From positions 218 to 57,002 of the forward strand of contig DINE01000008.1 of assembly GCA_002425935.1 (NCBI GenBank): a stretch of 56,785 nucleotides of DNA, given 5' to 3'. A program made the translations under genes and the position numbers. The notes beneath the pieces were generated by a model. The model worked only from the letters and a program-made list of their open reading frames with translations. It was not told where the DNA came from and did not search any database. Positions within the stretch are counted from its first letter, which is position 1; the number at the start of each line of letters is the position of its first letter. Positions 14,782 through 23,516 of the stretch are shown piece by piece. This DNA comes from Bacteroidales bacterium UBA5548. GTDB taxonomy: Bacteria > Bacteroidota > Bacteroidia > Bacteroidales > UBA932.

Positions 14782-15548
14782 CGTTTTGTCTGTTTTGTTT
14801 TAGTTTTCTCATTTAGCCATTCAGGCCGCGCAACTTTATACATCAGATCCTGTATGTCTGAAGCTCTTGAACTTACATATGGACCAGGCCTGTCTGCCCT
14901 TCTTCTTAAAGGGTTAGGGAGAGTTGCGGCAATAAGGGCACACTCTCTCTGTGTCAAGTTTTGTGCCGTTTTGCCAAAGAGTCTCTCTGCCGCTGCCTCT
15001 GCGCCGTATATCCCTTTTCCCATCTCTGCAACATTCAGATAGACCTCCATTATTCTTCGTTTACCCCAGATATACTCTATACCTACTGTAAACCAGGCCT
15101 CCATCCCTTTTCTGACCCACGACCTGGATGGCACAAGAAATACATTTTTGGCTGTTTGCTGCGAAATGGTACTGGCACCTCTAAGTCTTTTGCCCTTTTT
15201 CTTTGCATCAAGAGCGTTATTGATTTCAATCAGGTCAAATCCTTTATGATCCATAAAGCGGTTATCTTCAGAGGCGATTACCGCCATAACCATATTGGGA
15301 GATATCTTCTCCAGGGGCATCCACTTTTTGTGCGTATTGAATGAATCATCTCCAATATTTTCAAAAGAGCGAATAGCCATCAAAGGGGTGTACCAGACAG
15401 GTACCCACTTGTGAATCAGTATCCAAAAGACCGAGGTAGCAATAAACAGCAATGGCACATAGAGGAACAAAATCTTAATTAGTTTTAAAACCCTGTTCTT
15501 AAATGACTTCTGTTTTACACCCTGTTTTCTGCCTCTTTTATTTTTCAT
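14778..15548 (-). CDS. mtgA: Monofunctional peptidoglycan glycosyltransferase
   Basis: MtgA polymerises lipid II into glycan strands at the outer face of the inner membrane. From the ATG at 15548 the protein has 256 residues: a basic cytoplasmic lead, one membrane helix (about 24-46) and a GT51 domain. The first catalytic Glu is in ASEDNRFMDHKGFD (Glu94), followed by RGASTISQQTAKNVFL and the second Glu in IMEVYLNVAEMG (Glu168). No transpeptidase domain follows, hence monofunctional. The chosen start places the basic lead first and follows a -7 element by 27 bases; a longer frame begins upstream of the promoter. Translation is coupled to the TPR gene. Confidence 0.92.
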   Translation of the reverse strand: MKNKRGRKQGVKQKSFKNRVLKLIKILFLYVPLLFIATSVFWILIHKWVPVWYTPLMAIRSFENIGDDSFNTHKKWMPLEKISPNMVMAVIASEDNRFMDHKGFDLIEINNALDAKKKGKRLRGASTISQQTAKNVFLVPSRSWVRKGMEAWFTVGIEYIWGKRRIMEVYLNVAEMGKGIYGAEAAAERLFGKTAQNLTQRECALIAATLPNPLRRRADRPGPYVSSRASDIQDLMYKVARPEWLNEKTKTKQTKR

Positions 15549-15566
15549 AATTGGTATTAAAACAAT

Positions 15567-15583
15567 TATTTTTGGCAAATATA
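15567..15583. promoter_or_regulatory. Overlapping divergent -7 elements between mtgA and the M28 gene
   Basis: TATTTTTG (15567-15574, plus) and TATATTTG (15583 to 15576, minus) sit back to back, both exact matches to TAnnTTTG. They lie 19 bases before the M28 ATG and 27 bases before the mtgA ATG. The two polymerase footprints must overlap, so the divergent genes probably compete for initiation. Confidence 0.6.
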
Positions 15584-15593
15584 AAAAATAAAG

Positions 15594-16562
15594 ATGCATA
15601 AACTTATCAAAGCAATAATAGTTATCTGGCTCCTTTCAGGCTTTACAGCTTTGTCTGCACAAAATAAAACTCCCGAATCGTATACAAATTATATCTCTGC
15701 AGAATATTTGCAGAACACGCTCTCTTTTATTGCTAATGATCTTACCAAAGGAAGACAGACCGGAACTCCCGGGGCGCTTATTACTGCTTCTTTCTTAAGA
15801 GGTGAATTTGAAAGGCTCGGATTGTCTCCATTCTATCATCAGACATTCACTCAAAGCTTCAGGATAGACTCTTCGCAAACAGGTAGAAATATTATCGGGG
15901 TTCTTCCTGCGCAATATTATACCGATCAGTACATAGTAATATCGGCTCACTACGATCATCTCGGAATTATCGGAGGGCAGATTTATAACGGAGCAGACGA
16001 TAACGCCTCCGGCGTCACCTCTTTGCTCGCAATAGCCGATATGTTTGTGAGGATGAGGGCTGAGAGAAACGGACCCCGAAAAAACATAATCTTTGCTCTT
16101 TTTGATGCAAAAGAGAGCAGTATGGCAGGGTCGGACTATTTTGTTGCCACATTACCAATTAAAAAATCTCAGATCAGGCTCAATATTAATATAGACCAGA
16201 TTGGCTGCACATTTGCCCCTCCCGGTGAAAATAAAAACTATCTGCTTTATGTAGCCGACTCTAAGGTGAGGGCCAATATCCGAAAAGACTTGGATATGGT
16301 CAGAAGATTTTACGTACCCGATCTGGAGATCGATCATACATTTTACGGAAGTTCAGGGTTTTACGAACTATTTCTAAGGACATCTGACCATTACAGCTTC
16401 TCCAGGGCCGGTATTCCATCTGTTCTGTTTACCTCAGGAATTCATATGCACACATACAAACCTACTGATGTTCACTTCTTCATTGACTATCCGGCACTTA
16501 TTGAAAGGACTAAACTCATTTTTCTGTTTGCAGACAGATATATGAGGATATCAGGATATTAG
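15594..16562 (+). CDS. M28-family zinc peptidase with altered catalytic motif
   Basis: The protein has 322 residues with a signal peptide (about 1-22). M28 aminopeptidase metal ligands are present: His119 in SAHYDHLG, Asp136 in GADDNASG, Glu174, Asp201 in NIDQIG and a late His in HMHTYKPTD. The family motif FxGEE, whose first Glu is the general base, reads FDAKE here, so Lys173 replaces the base while the metal-binding Glu is kept. Activity may be lost or changed. The protein is probably periplasmic or outer-membrane bound. The end of the gene overlaps the end of uvrA by 12 bases on the opposite strand. Confidence 0.83.
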   Translation: MHKLIKAIIVIWLLSGFTALSAQNKTPESYTNYISAEYLQNTLSFIANDLTKGRQTGTPGALITASFLRGEFERLGLSPFYHQTFTQSFRIDSSQTGRNIIGVLPAQYYTDQYIVISAHYDHLGIIGGQIYNGADDNASGVTSLLAIADMFVRMRAERNGPRKNIIFALFDAKESSMAGSDYFVATLPIKKSQIRLNINIDQIGCTFAPPGENKNYLLYVADSKVRANIRKDLDMVRRFYVPDLEIDHTFYGSSGFYELFLRTSDHYSFSRAGIPSVLFTSGIHMHTYKPTDVHFFIDYPALIERTKLIFLFADRYMRISGY

Positions 16563-19355
16563 TTTTGATGAAATAGCCTGAGCAGTATAGCTATTCTTGC
16601 ATTTAGCCAGCTCTTCGGGAGTGCCTGCAAAGACAATCTCTCCTCCTGCTTCTCCCCCTTCAGGGCCAAGGTCAATAACCCAGTCGGCACATTTTACAAC
16701 ATCCATGTTATGCTCCACAACAATAACTGTGTGACCTCTGTCAATAAGAGCATTGAAAGAGTCCATAAGTTTCTTAATGTCATGAAAATGGAGTCCCGTT
16801 GTAGGTTCGTCGAAAATAAACAGTATTGACTCATTTCCTGAATCTTTACCAAGAAAGGAGGCTAGCTTAACTCGCTGACTTTCACCTCCGGAGAGGGTGC
16901 TACTACTCTGCCCCAGCTGCACATATGAGAGCCCAACGGCTCTGAGAGGCTCCAGCTTCTCTGCAACTCTCTTTGCAGAGGACTCCTTTTGAGCTGAGAA
17001 AAACTCAATTGCCTCAATTACACTCATATTAAGAATGTCATTAATATTCTTCTCCTTATACCTGACTTCCAGAATATCCTGTTTGAATCTTTTACCTCCG
17101 CACGACTCGCAAACCATCTGCACATCGGCCATAAATTGCATCTCAATATTTATTACTCCGTCTCCCTGACATTCGGGGCATCTGCCACCGTCAATATTGA
17201 AAGAGAAGTGAGAGTGGCCGTATCCGTTAGCCTTTGCGTATGGTTGCTCCGAGTAAAGTCTTCTTATCTCATCATAGACCTTCAGATAGGTGGCTGGATT
17301 AGATCTTGAGGATTTTCCTATTGGATTCTGGTCGATATACTCAACTGATGTAATTTTTGAGATATCTCCGCCAATCTCTTTATGTATCCCCGGTTTCTCG
17401 CCAAACTGGTTTATCTTCCTGTTAATTGCGGGATAGAATATATCTCTCACAAGTGTTGACTTGCCCGATCCGCTGACGCCGGTAACAGCAGTAAGTACCT
17501 TTAGAGGGAATTTGACATCAATCTCCTTTAAATTGTGTTCCGCCGCGCCTGTTATGCTTATAAAGCCGCTCCAATCTCTTCTCACTTTTGGAACCTCAAT
17601 ACGCTCTCTTCCCTGAAGATAAGCAAGGGTAAGGCTTTCTGATCCGTTATCAGACGAAACAATTTGGCCGATATCGCCCTGAAAAACCAGCTTACCGCCG
17701 TAACGACCGGCTTCAGGACCGATATCTATCAGCTGATCGGCCTCTCTCATTATCTCTTCGTCATGCTCAACGACCAAAACACTGTTGCCAAGGTCTCTCA
17801 GCTCTTTAAGTACCTCTATCAGTTTTCCAGTATCTCTTGGGTGCAGTCCAATACTTGGCTCGTCAAGGATGTAGAGAGAACCCACGAGACTGCTGCCGAT
17901 GGAGTTTACTAAGTTTATCCTCTGACTCTCTCCGCCGCTAAGTGTGTTTGACGGGCGGTTGAGGGTTAGATATGGGAGGCCAACTGAGATCAGACACCTC
18001 AATCTGTTTTTTATCTCCTTTAACGGACGCTCAGCAAGTTTAGCTTCGTAATCAGAGAGTATTAACTCATCAATAAAATCATATAATTCAGAGATACTCA
18101 TTTCAAGAAGATCGGTTATTGATCTCCCTCCTACTTTAACATATAGTGCCTCCTTGCGGAGGCGTTTTCCCATACATGACTTGCAGACCGATTTTCCGGT
18201 ATAGCGGCTTTGAAGATATTTGTACTGAATCTTATATCGGTTACTCTCTACCATTTTAAAAAAATCATCAATCCCGGTAAAATATTGATTTCCTTTCCAA
18301 AGCAGAGATTTTTCTTCAAATGAGAGCTCTTTATATGGCTTATGAACCGGAAAACCGAATTTGTGAGAGGATTCAATTAGCTGGTCGTAGTATGCCTTCA
18401 TTGTCTCTCCTCTCCAGCAGGCAATTGCCTCCTGATATACACTAAGTGTCGGGTCTGGAATCACAAGAGTTTCATCAATGCCGGGGATTTTACCGTATCC
18501 TGAACACTCCTGGCAGGCTCCCAGAGGGTTATTGTAACTAAACAGAAGGTCGGTTGGCTCTTCGAAGTGTATCCCATCTCTCTCGAAATGTGTCGAAAAG
18601 GACCTTCTCTCTTTAGCTGATTCAATAAACAGTGTCTCGTTTTGCTTTTCAGGTGTAATATTCAGCGAATAAGCTGTTTGCAATGAGTCGTATAGTCTGT
18701 TTTCTGTCTCCTGGTCGTCCCGGAAAATTATCCTGTCTACAAGAAGCAGAACATCTTGCTTTGATGATAATTCACCTTTTAATGCATTTTCAATTCTTAC
18801 AACCTCACCATCACAGTACAAGCGCGTGAAGCCCTCCTCTTTAAGTTCAAGCAGCCTCTCTGTTATAGTATCTTGATCTCTCCATCCGATAGGAGCAAGT
18901 ATAAAGACAGGGTCGCCTGAAGATAATGTCTTTATGTAATAAATTATATCCTCCGGAGTATCTCTTTTAACCTCCTCGCCACTTACAGGTGAGTAGGTTT
19001 TTCCTACTCTTGCATAGAGGAGTCTCAGGTAATCATATATTTCGGTAGTAGTACCAACAGTAGATCTGGGATTTCGAGTGTTTACCTTCTGTTCGATTGC
19101 AATTGCAGGGGGAATTCCGGTTATTTCATCTACATCGGGCTTTGACATTCGGCCCAGAAACTGTCTGGCAAATGACGAAAGGCTCTCGACAAATCTTCTC
19201 TGCCCCTCTGCGAATAGTGTATCAAATGCAAGACTGGATTTCCCGGAGCCCGAAATTCCGGTTATCACAACCAGCTTGTCTCTGGGAATGTCAACATTAA
19301 TGTTCTTCAGGTTATTTAATCTTGCCCCCTTTATCCTTATATATTTCTCCTGCAT
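16551..19355 (-). CDS. uvrA: Excinuclease ABC subunit A
   Basis: UvrA is the damage-recognition ATPase of nucleotide excision repair. The 934 residues have two ABC modules. The first Walker A (GISGSGKSSLAF) is near residue 33, with an LSGGESQRI signature near 475. The second Walker A (GVSGSGKSTLVRD) is near 640, with a second LSGGESQRV near 815. Zinc fingers are visible as CQECSGYG with CKSCMG, and CPECQGDG with CESCGG. Length and order are standard. It is the last gene of a tight minus-strand group (amidase, uvrB, RelA/SpoT homologue, uvrA), 12 bases after the previous stop. Confidence 0.96.
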   Translation of the reverse strand: MQEKYIRIKGARLNNLKNINVDIPRDKLVVITGISGSGKSSLAFDTLFAEGQRRFVESLSSFARQFLGRMSKPDVDEITGIPPAIAIEQKVNTRNPRSTVGTTTEIYDYLRLLYARVGKTYSPVSGEEVKRDTPEDIIYYIKTLSSGDPVFILAPIGWRDQDTITERLLELKEEGFTRLYCDGEVVRIENALKGELSSKQDVLLLVDRIIFRDDQETENRLYDSLQTAYSLNITPEKQNETLFIESAKERRSFSTHFERDGIHFEEPTDLLFSYNNPLGACQECSGYGKIPGIDETLVIPDPTLSVYQEAIACWRGETMKAYYDQLIESSHKFGFPVHKPYKELSFEEKSLLWKGNQYFTGIDDFFKMVESNRYKIQYKYLQSRYTGKSVCKSCMGKRLRKEALYVKVGGRSITDLLEMSISELYDFIDELILSDYEAKLAERPLKEIKNRLRCLISVGLPYLTLNRPSNTLSGGESQRINLVNSIGSSLVGSLYILDEPSIGLHPRDTGKLIEVLKELRDLGNSVLVVEHDEEIMREADQLIDIGPEAGRYGGKLVFQGDIGQIVSSDNGSESLTLAYLQGRERIEVPKVRRDWSGFISITGAAEHNLKEIDVKFPLKVLTAVTGVSGSGKSTLVRDIFYPAINRKINQFGEKPGIHKEIGGDISKITSVEYIDQNPIGKSSRSNPATYLKVYDEIRRLYSEQPYAKANGYGHSHFSFNIDGGRCPECQGDGVINIEMQFMADVQMVCESCGGKRFKQDILEVRYKEKNINDILNMSVIEAIEFFSAQKESSAKRVAEKLEPLRAVGLSYVQLGQSSSTLSGGESQRVKLASFLGKDSGNESILFIFDEPTTGLHFHDIKKLMDSFNALIDRGHTVIVVEHNMDVVKCADWVIDLGPEGGEAGGEIVFAGTPEELAKCKNSYTAQAISSKLIS

Positions 19356-19367
19356 TTTGCGAATTTA

Positions 19368-21512
19368 TTATAGATTGGAGATCCGGCCAACCGATCTTAC
19401 CCCTTTTATCTTTTTTAAATTGAAAATTAATTTGTCCAGCTGTTGATTATTCGAAACGGCCACTTGCAATCTTGCCTCCAGCTTTCCCTTTTGCTCGGTA
19501 ATTGAAAAGTGCCTGAGTGAAATATTAAGAGAGTTAATAATCTCAAGTATATGCTGCCCCGCTCCTGCCTCTTCATATCCGCTTATTCTAAGTGTTGCCT
19601 GAAAACTGTGACCAGATGTACTCTCCCTCCACTTTACCCTCTGAATTCTGTATGGGTAGTTGTCAATCAGTCTGGCAGCGTTTGGGCAGCTAATTCTGTG
19701 TATTTTAATACCCTCTTTTATTGTAACAAAACCAAATACTTCGTCTCCTAAAATTGGGTTGCAGCACCTTGAGAGCTTAAAGCCCACATTATTAACCTTT
19801 TCATCAATAATGAGATAGTCTGACTCACCACCTTTTCGCTCCTTTTCCGGCTTTTGTACAGATGGTGATACAGGAGGTTGTTCTTTAAGTTCCGCTGTTT
19901 CATCCTTAGATAACAAAACGCTCTTAACCTCTGCAATATCTATCTCCTCTTCGGCAAGTTTTACATAAAAGTCAGATGCTGTCTTAAATTTATAAAACTT
20001 AAGAAGATAACCCAAAGTTTCGTCATTGAAATCAATTTTCCAGTTAGACACTCTCCTCTCCAGAAGTTCTCTCCCCTCCTGAGCCCTCTTTCCTGTCTCC
20101 TCTTTTAATTTCTGCCTGATTTTTGCCCTTGCCTTTGATGTAACCACATAGTTGAGCCAGTCCATTGATGGTTTCTGATTTTTGGAGCTCATTATCTCAA
20201 CAACATCACCTGTCTTAAGTCTCTCCCTGATAGACGCAGGCTTTCCGTTAATTTTTGCCCCTGAACACTTTATGCCAAGATTGGTGTGTATATCAAACGC
20301 AAAATCGAGAACGCATGCATCTGCTGCCAGCCTTCTGAGATCACCCTCAGGTGTGAAGACAAAAATCTCGTTAATTGCAAAAGAGGAGCTGTCAGAAGAG
20401 TCTATGCTTCCTCCCTTTTCAAGCAGCTTCTTAACTCCGGTAAGCCAGCCTGATAACCCCTGCTCGCTTTTTACTCCTTTGTAAAGTGTGTGTGATGCGT
20501 AACCGTTTTCTGCTACATCATCCATTCTGGCAGTTCTTATCTGAACCTCAATTACATGTCCATCTTTGGTGCTTACCGTTGTGTGCAGAGACTCATATCC
20601 ATTCTCTTTGGGAACAGTAATCCAATCTCTTAACCTCTTAACATCCGGTGTATAATTCTCTGTTACAATCGAATAAACTTTCCAGCAAAGCTCCTGTTCG
20701 CTCTCCGGCGGTGAATCAATAATAATGCGGATAGCGAACAGGTCGGCAACCGATTCGAAAGGAATCTGCTGCTTAACCATCTTTTTATGTATTGAGTAAG
20801 CTGTTTTTGTTCTGCTCTTGAGCCTATATTTTATATGAGCCTTTTTTAACCCCTGCTCAATTGGTTTAATAAAGATGTCGGTAAGTCTCTTTCGCTCCTG
20901 CTCTCCGGTTTTAAGCTTGTTTGTTATAGCTCTGAAGTTCTCAGGGTCTGTATATTTAAAGGAGAGATCCTCCATCTCACTTTTGATATTGTATAATCCA
21001 AGTTGGTGGGCTAGTGGTGCATACAGAAGCAGTGTTTCGGTTGATTTTTTAATCTGATTGGTTTTGGTGAACATTTCAAGGCTTCGCATAACTTCAAGCC
21101 TGTCTGCCAACTTTATGAGCGTCACCCTTGGGTCTCCTGAGTAACTTACGATAAGTTTCCTGTAGTTCTCAGCCTGTAATCCTGTATCCTTCGGTTTAAT
21201 CTTTGATATTTTATTGAGCCCGGCGGCCATCATTACAATCTCATCCGGAAAGTTCTTTTTACACTCATCCAGTATGGAGTTATCTTTTCTTGAAGCTTCG
21301 TGGAGAAATACAGCAGCTATCGCAGATGGCATAAGTCCCAGCTCAAAAGTTACAATTTCTGCAACTGCCTTTATATGATCTGTGAACGGCATACCGTTGC
21401 CTCTGGTCTCCTTTGAAAGGGCCTCCTCTGCAATTTTGTATGCCTCCTCAATCCACCTCCGCTCATTTTCAGATGAAGATTGTATGATTTTTTCAACTCT
21501 TTGCGAAAACAT
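19368..21512 (-). CDS. RelA/SpoT-family (p)ppGpp synthetase with degraded hydrolase site
   Basis: The 714 residues follow the long Rel plan: HD hydrolase region (about 30-190), synthetase domain (about 225-360) with FAIRIII and PKENGYESLHTTV, TGS (about 380-445) and a C-terminal ACT domain (about 640-714). The hydrolase motif HDxxED reads HEASRK (residues 71-76), so Asp is Glu, Glu is Arg and Asp is Lys. His46 and Asp137 (LADRLE) remain. I infer a protein that makes but does not break down (p)ppGpp, RelA-like in function. The synthetase motif RxKD appears as RLRD. It lies two bases after uvrB and 12 before uvrA. Confidence 0.88.
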   Translation of the reverse strand: MFSQRVEKIIQSSSENERRWIEEAYKIAEEALSKETRGNGMPFTDHIKAVAEIVTFELGLMPSAIAAVFLHEASRKDNSILDECKKNFPDEIVMMAAGLNKISKIKPKDTGLQAENYRKLIVSYSGDPRVTLIKLADRLEVMRSLEMFTKTNQIKKSTETLLLYAPLAHQLGLYNIKSEMEDLSFKYTDPENFRAITNKLKTGEQERKRLTDIFIKPIEQGLKKAHIKYRLKSRTKTAYSIHKKMVKQQIPFESVADLFAIRIIIDSPPESEQELCWKVYSIVTENYTPDVKRLRDWITVPKENGYESLHTTVSTKDGHVIEVQIRTARMDDVAENGYASHTLYKGVKSEQGLSGWLTGVKKLLEKGGSIDSSDSSSFAINEIFVFTPEGDLRRLAADACVLDFAFDIHTNLGIKCSGAKINGKPASIRERLKTGDVVEIMSSKNQKPSMDWLNYVVTSKARAKIRQKLKEETGKRAQEGRELLERRVSNWKIDFNDETLGYLLKFYKFKTASDFYVKLAEEEIDIAEVKSVLLSKDETAELKEQPPVSPSVQKPEKERKGGESDYLIIDEKVNNVGFKLSRCCNPILGDEVFGFVTIKEGIKIHRISCPNAARLIDNYPYRIQRVKWRESTSGHSFQATLRISGYEEAGAGQHILEIINSLNISLRHFSITEQKGKLEARLQVAVSNNQQLDKLIFNLKKIKGVRSVGRISNL

Positions 21513-21514
21513 AA

Positions 21515-23512
21515 TCAGCTCTTTTCAAGTAACCTTTTTAAGGCATTCATCTCATCCCTGAACCTTGCTGCTCTCAGAAAATCAAGCTCTGCAGCAGCCT
21601 CTTCCATTTTTTTCTTAGCAGCTTCAACTGCCACTTTTAACTGAGAAGGGTTCAGCATAGCAAGAACCGGATCGGCAAGAAGCGAGTTTACCACTTCCGG
21701 CTCCTGATTATAATCTTTAACCTTGCCAAGCACATTTCTGACCTCTTTAACAATCTGTCTTGGTATAATGTTGTGCAGTGTATTGTACTCCTGCTGTTTT
21801 TTTCTTCTTCTTTCAGTCTCTTCAATCGTAATCTGCATCGATGCTGTTATTGTATCTGCGTACATTATAACCCTGCCCTCAACATTTCTTGCAGCACGAC
21901 CGGCAGTCTGAGTAAGAGCTCTTGCCGATCTGAGAAAACCCTCCTTATCTGCATCTAGTATGGCAACAAGAGAGACCTGAGGAAGGTCCAGCCCCTCTCT
22001 CAGAAGGTTTACCCCTATTAATACATCAAAGCGGCCTGCCTGAAAATCTTCAAGTATCTCAATCCTTTCAAGAGTATCCACATCTGAGTGAATATAACGG
22101 CATCTGATATTAATTTTGGTAAGATATTTATCCAGCTCCTCGGCCATCCTTTTAGTTAGAGTTGTTACAAGTATTCTCTCATCTTTATCTGCCCTTATTC
22201 TTATCTCTTCAAGCAGGTCATCGATCTGGTTTTTTGTTGGTCTCACCTCAATTGGCGGATCAAGAAGACCTGTCGGCCTCACCACCTGTTCAACTATCAG
22301 ACCTTGAGAGATGCCCAGTTCATAGTCGGCAGGTGTAGCGCTGACAAAGACTCTCTGCCCCATAATCTTTTCAAATTCATCAAACTTAAGAGGTCTGTTA
22401 TCTGCAGCAGCCGGTAACCTGAAACCATACTCTATCAGGGTCTCCTTTCTTGAGCGATCTCCTCCGTACATAGCTCTCACCTGTGGAATGGTAACATGGC
22501 TCTCGTCTATAAAAGTGATAAAGTCATCGGGGAAGTAGTCTATAAGGCAGAATGGCCTCATTCCGGGAGTTCTACCGTCAAAATATCTTGAGTAGTTCTC
22601 AATGCCTGAGCAGTACCCGATCTCTTTTATCATCTCAAGATCATATTCAACTCTCTGTTTAAGTCTTTTCGCCTCAAGGTTTTTACCGATACCGGTAAAG
22701 TAGTCGTACTGCCTGAGCATATCATCCTGAATCTGCGCAACAGCAGCTTTTGTCCGCTCTCTTGTAGTAACAAAAATATTGGCCGGGTAGACCGAAATCT
22801 CTTCCACAATTTCTATAAGCCCTCCAGACAACGGGTCAAAAAGTTCGATACTCTCTACCTCATCACCAAAGAAAATAATCCTAACGGCTGTGTCGGAGTA
22901 TGCAGGAAAAATATCTACTGTGTCTCCTTTTACCCTGAATACTCCTCTTAAAAACTCATTTTCATTGCGGGAGTATAGACTATCTACAAGTGCATAAAGC
23001 AGCTTGCTGCGGGCAAGGATTTGACCTTTGGTGATCTTAATTGTATTACTGTGAAAATCTTCCGGATTACCAATACCATAAAGACATGATACACTAGATA
23101 TTACAATTACATCTCTCCTACCCGACAAAAGAGCGCTTGATGCAGATAGTCTCAACTTTTCAATTTCGTCGTTTATGCTTAGATCCTTTTCTATATATGT
23201 ATCTGTAACAGGCATATAAGCCTCTGGCTGGTAGTAATCGTAATAGGAAACAAAATATTCAACGGCATTTTCAGGAAAGAACGATTTAAACTCTCCGTAC
23301 AACTGAGCTGCAAGGGTCTTATTGTGGCTAAGAATCAGTGCAGGTCTCTGAAGGTTCTGAATTACATTCGCCATTGTAAATGTCTTTCCGGATCCCGTAA
23401 CTCCAAGCAAAGTAACGGCATCAACTCCTTGCTTCAGATGAGCTGTCAGTTGTTCGATTGCCTCCGGCTGGTCACCGGTAGGGTTGAATTTTGAAGAGAG
23501 TTTAAATCCCAT
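21515..23512 (-). CDS. uvrB: Excinuclease ABC subunit B
   Basis: UvrB is the central helicase-like subunit that verifies damage and recruits UvrC. The 665 residues show Walker A (LLGVTGSGKTFTMANV, about 36-51), the beta-hairpin region with YYDYYQPEAYMP (about 92-103), the Walker B helicase box FIDESHVTIPQ (about 337-347), motif VI (QTAGRAARN) and a C-terminal UVR motif (KKMEEAAAELDFLRAARFRDE) for UvrC binding. The start (MGFKLSSKFNPTGDQPEAI) is typical. It is four bases downstream of the amidase stop, in one likely operon with the Rel homologue and uvrA. Confidence 0.96.
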   Translation of the reverse strand: MGFKLSSKFNPTGDQPEAIEQLTAHLKQGVDAVTLLGVTGSGKTFTMANVIQNLQRPALILSHNKTLAAQLYGEFKSFFPENAVEYFVSYYDYYQPEAYMPVTDTYIEKDLSINDEIEKLRLSASSALLSGRRDVIVISSVSCLYGIGNPEDFHSNTIKITKGQILARSKLLYALVDSLYSRNENEFLRGVFRVKGDTVDIFPAYSDTAVRIIFFGDEVESIELFDPLSGGLIEIVEEISVYPANIFVTTRERTKAAVAQIQDDMLRQYDYFTGIGKNLEAKRLKQRVEYDLEMIKEIGYCSGIENYSRYFDGRTPGMRPFCLIDYFPDDFITFIDESHVTIPQVRAMYGGDRSRKETLIEYGFRLPAAADNRPLKFDEFEKIMGQRVFVSATPADYELGISQGLIVEQVVRPTGLLDPPIEVRPTKNQIDDLLEEIRIRADKDERILVTTLTKRMAEELDKYLTKINIRCRYIHSDVDTLERIEILEDFQAGRFDVLIGVNLLREGLDLPQVSLVAILDADKEGFLRSARALTQTAGRAARNVEGRVIMYADTITASMQITIEETERRRKKQQEYNTLHNIIPRQIVKEVRNVLGKVKDYNQEPEVVNSLLADPVLAMLNPSQLKVAVEAAKKKMEEAAAELDFLRAARFRDEMNALKRLLEKS

Positions 23513-23516
23513 TTTA

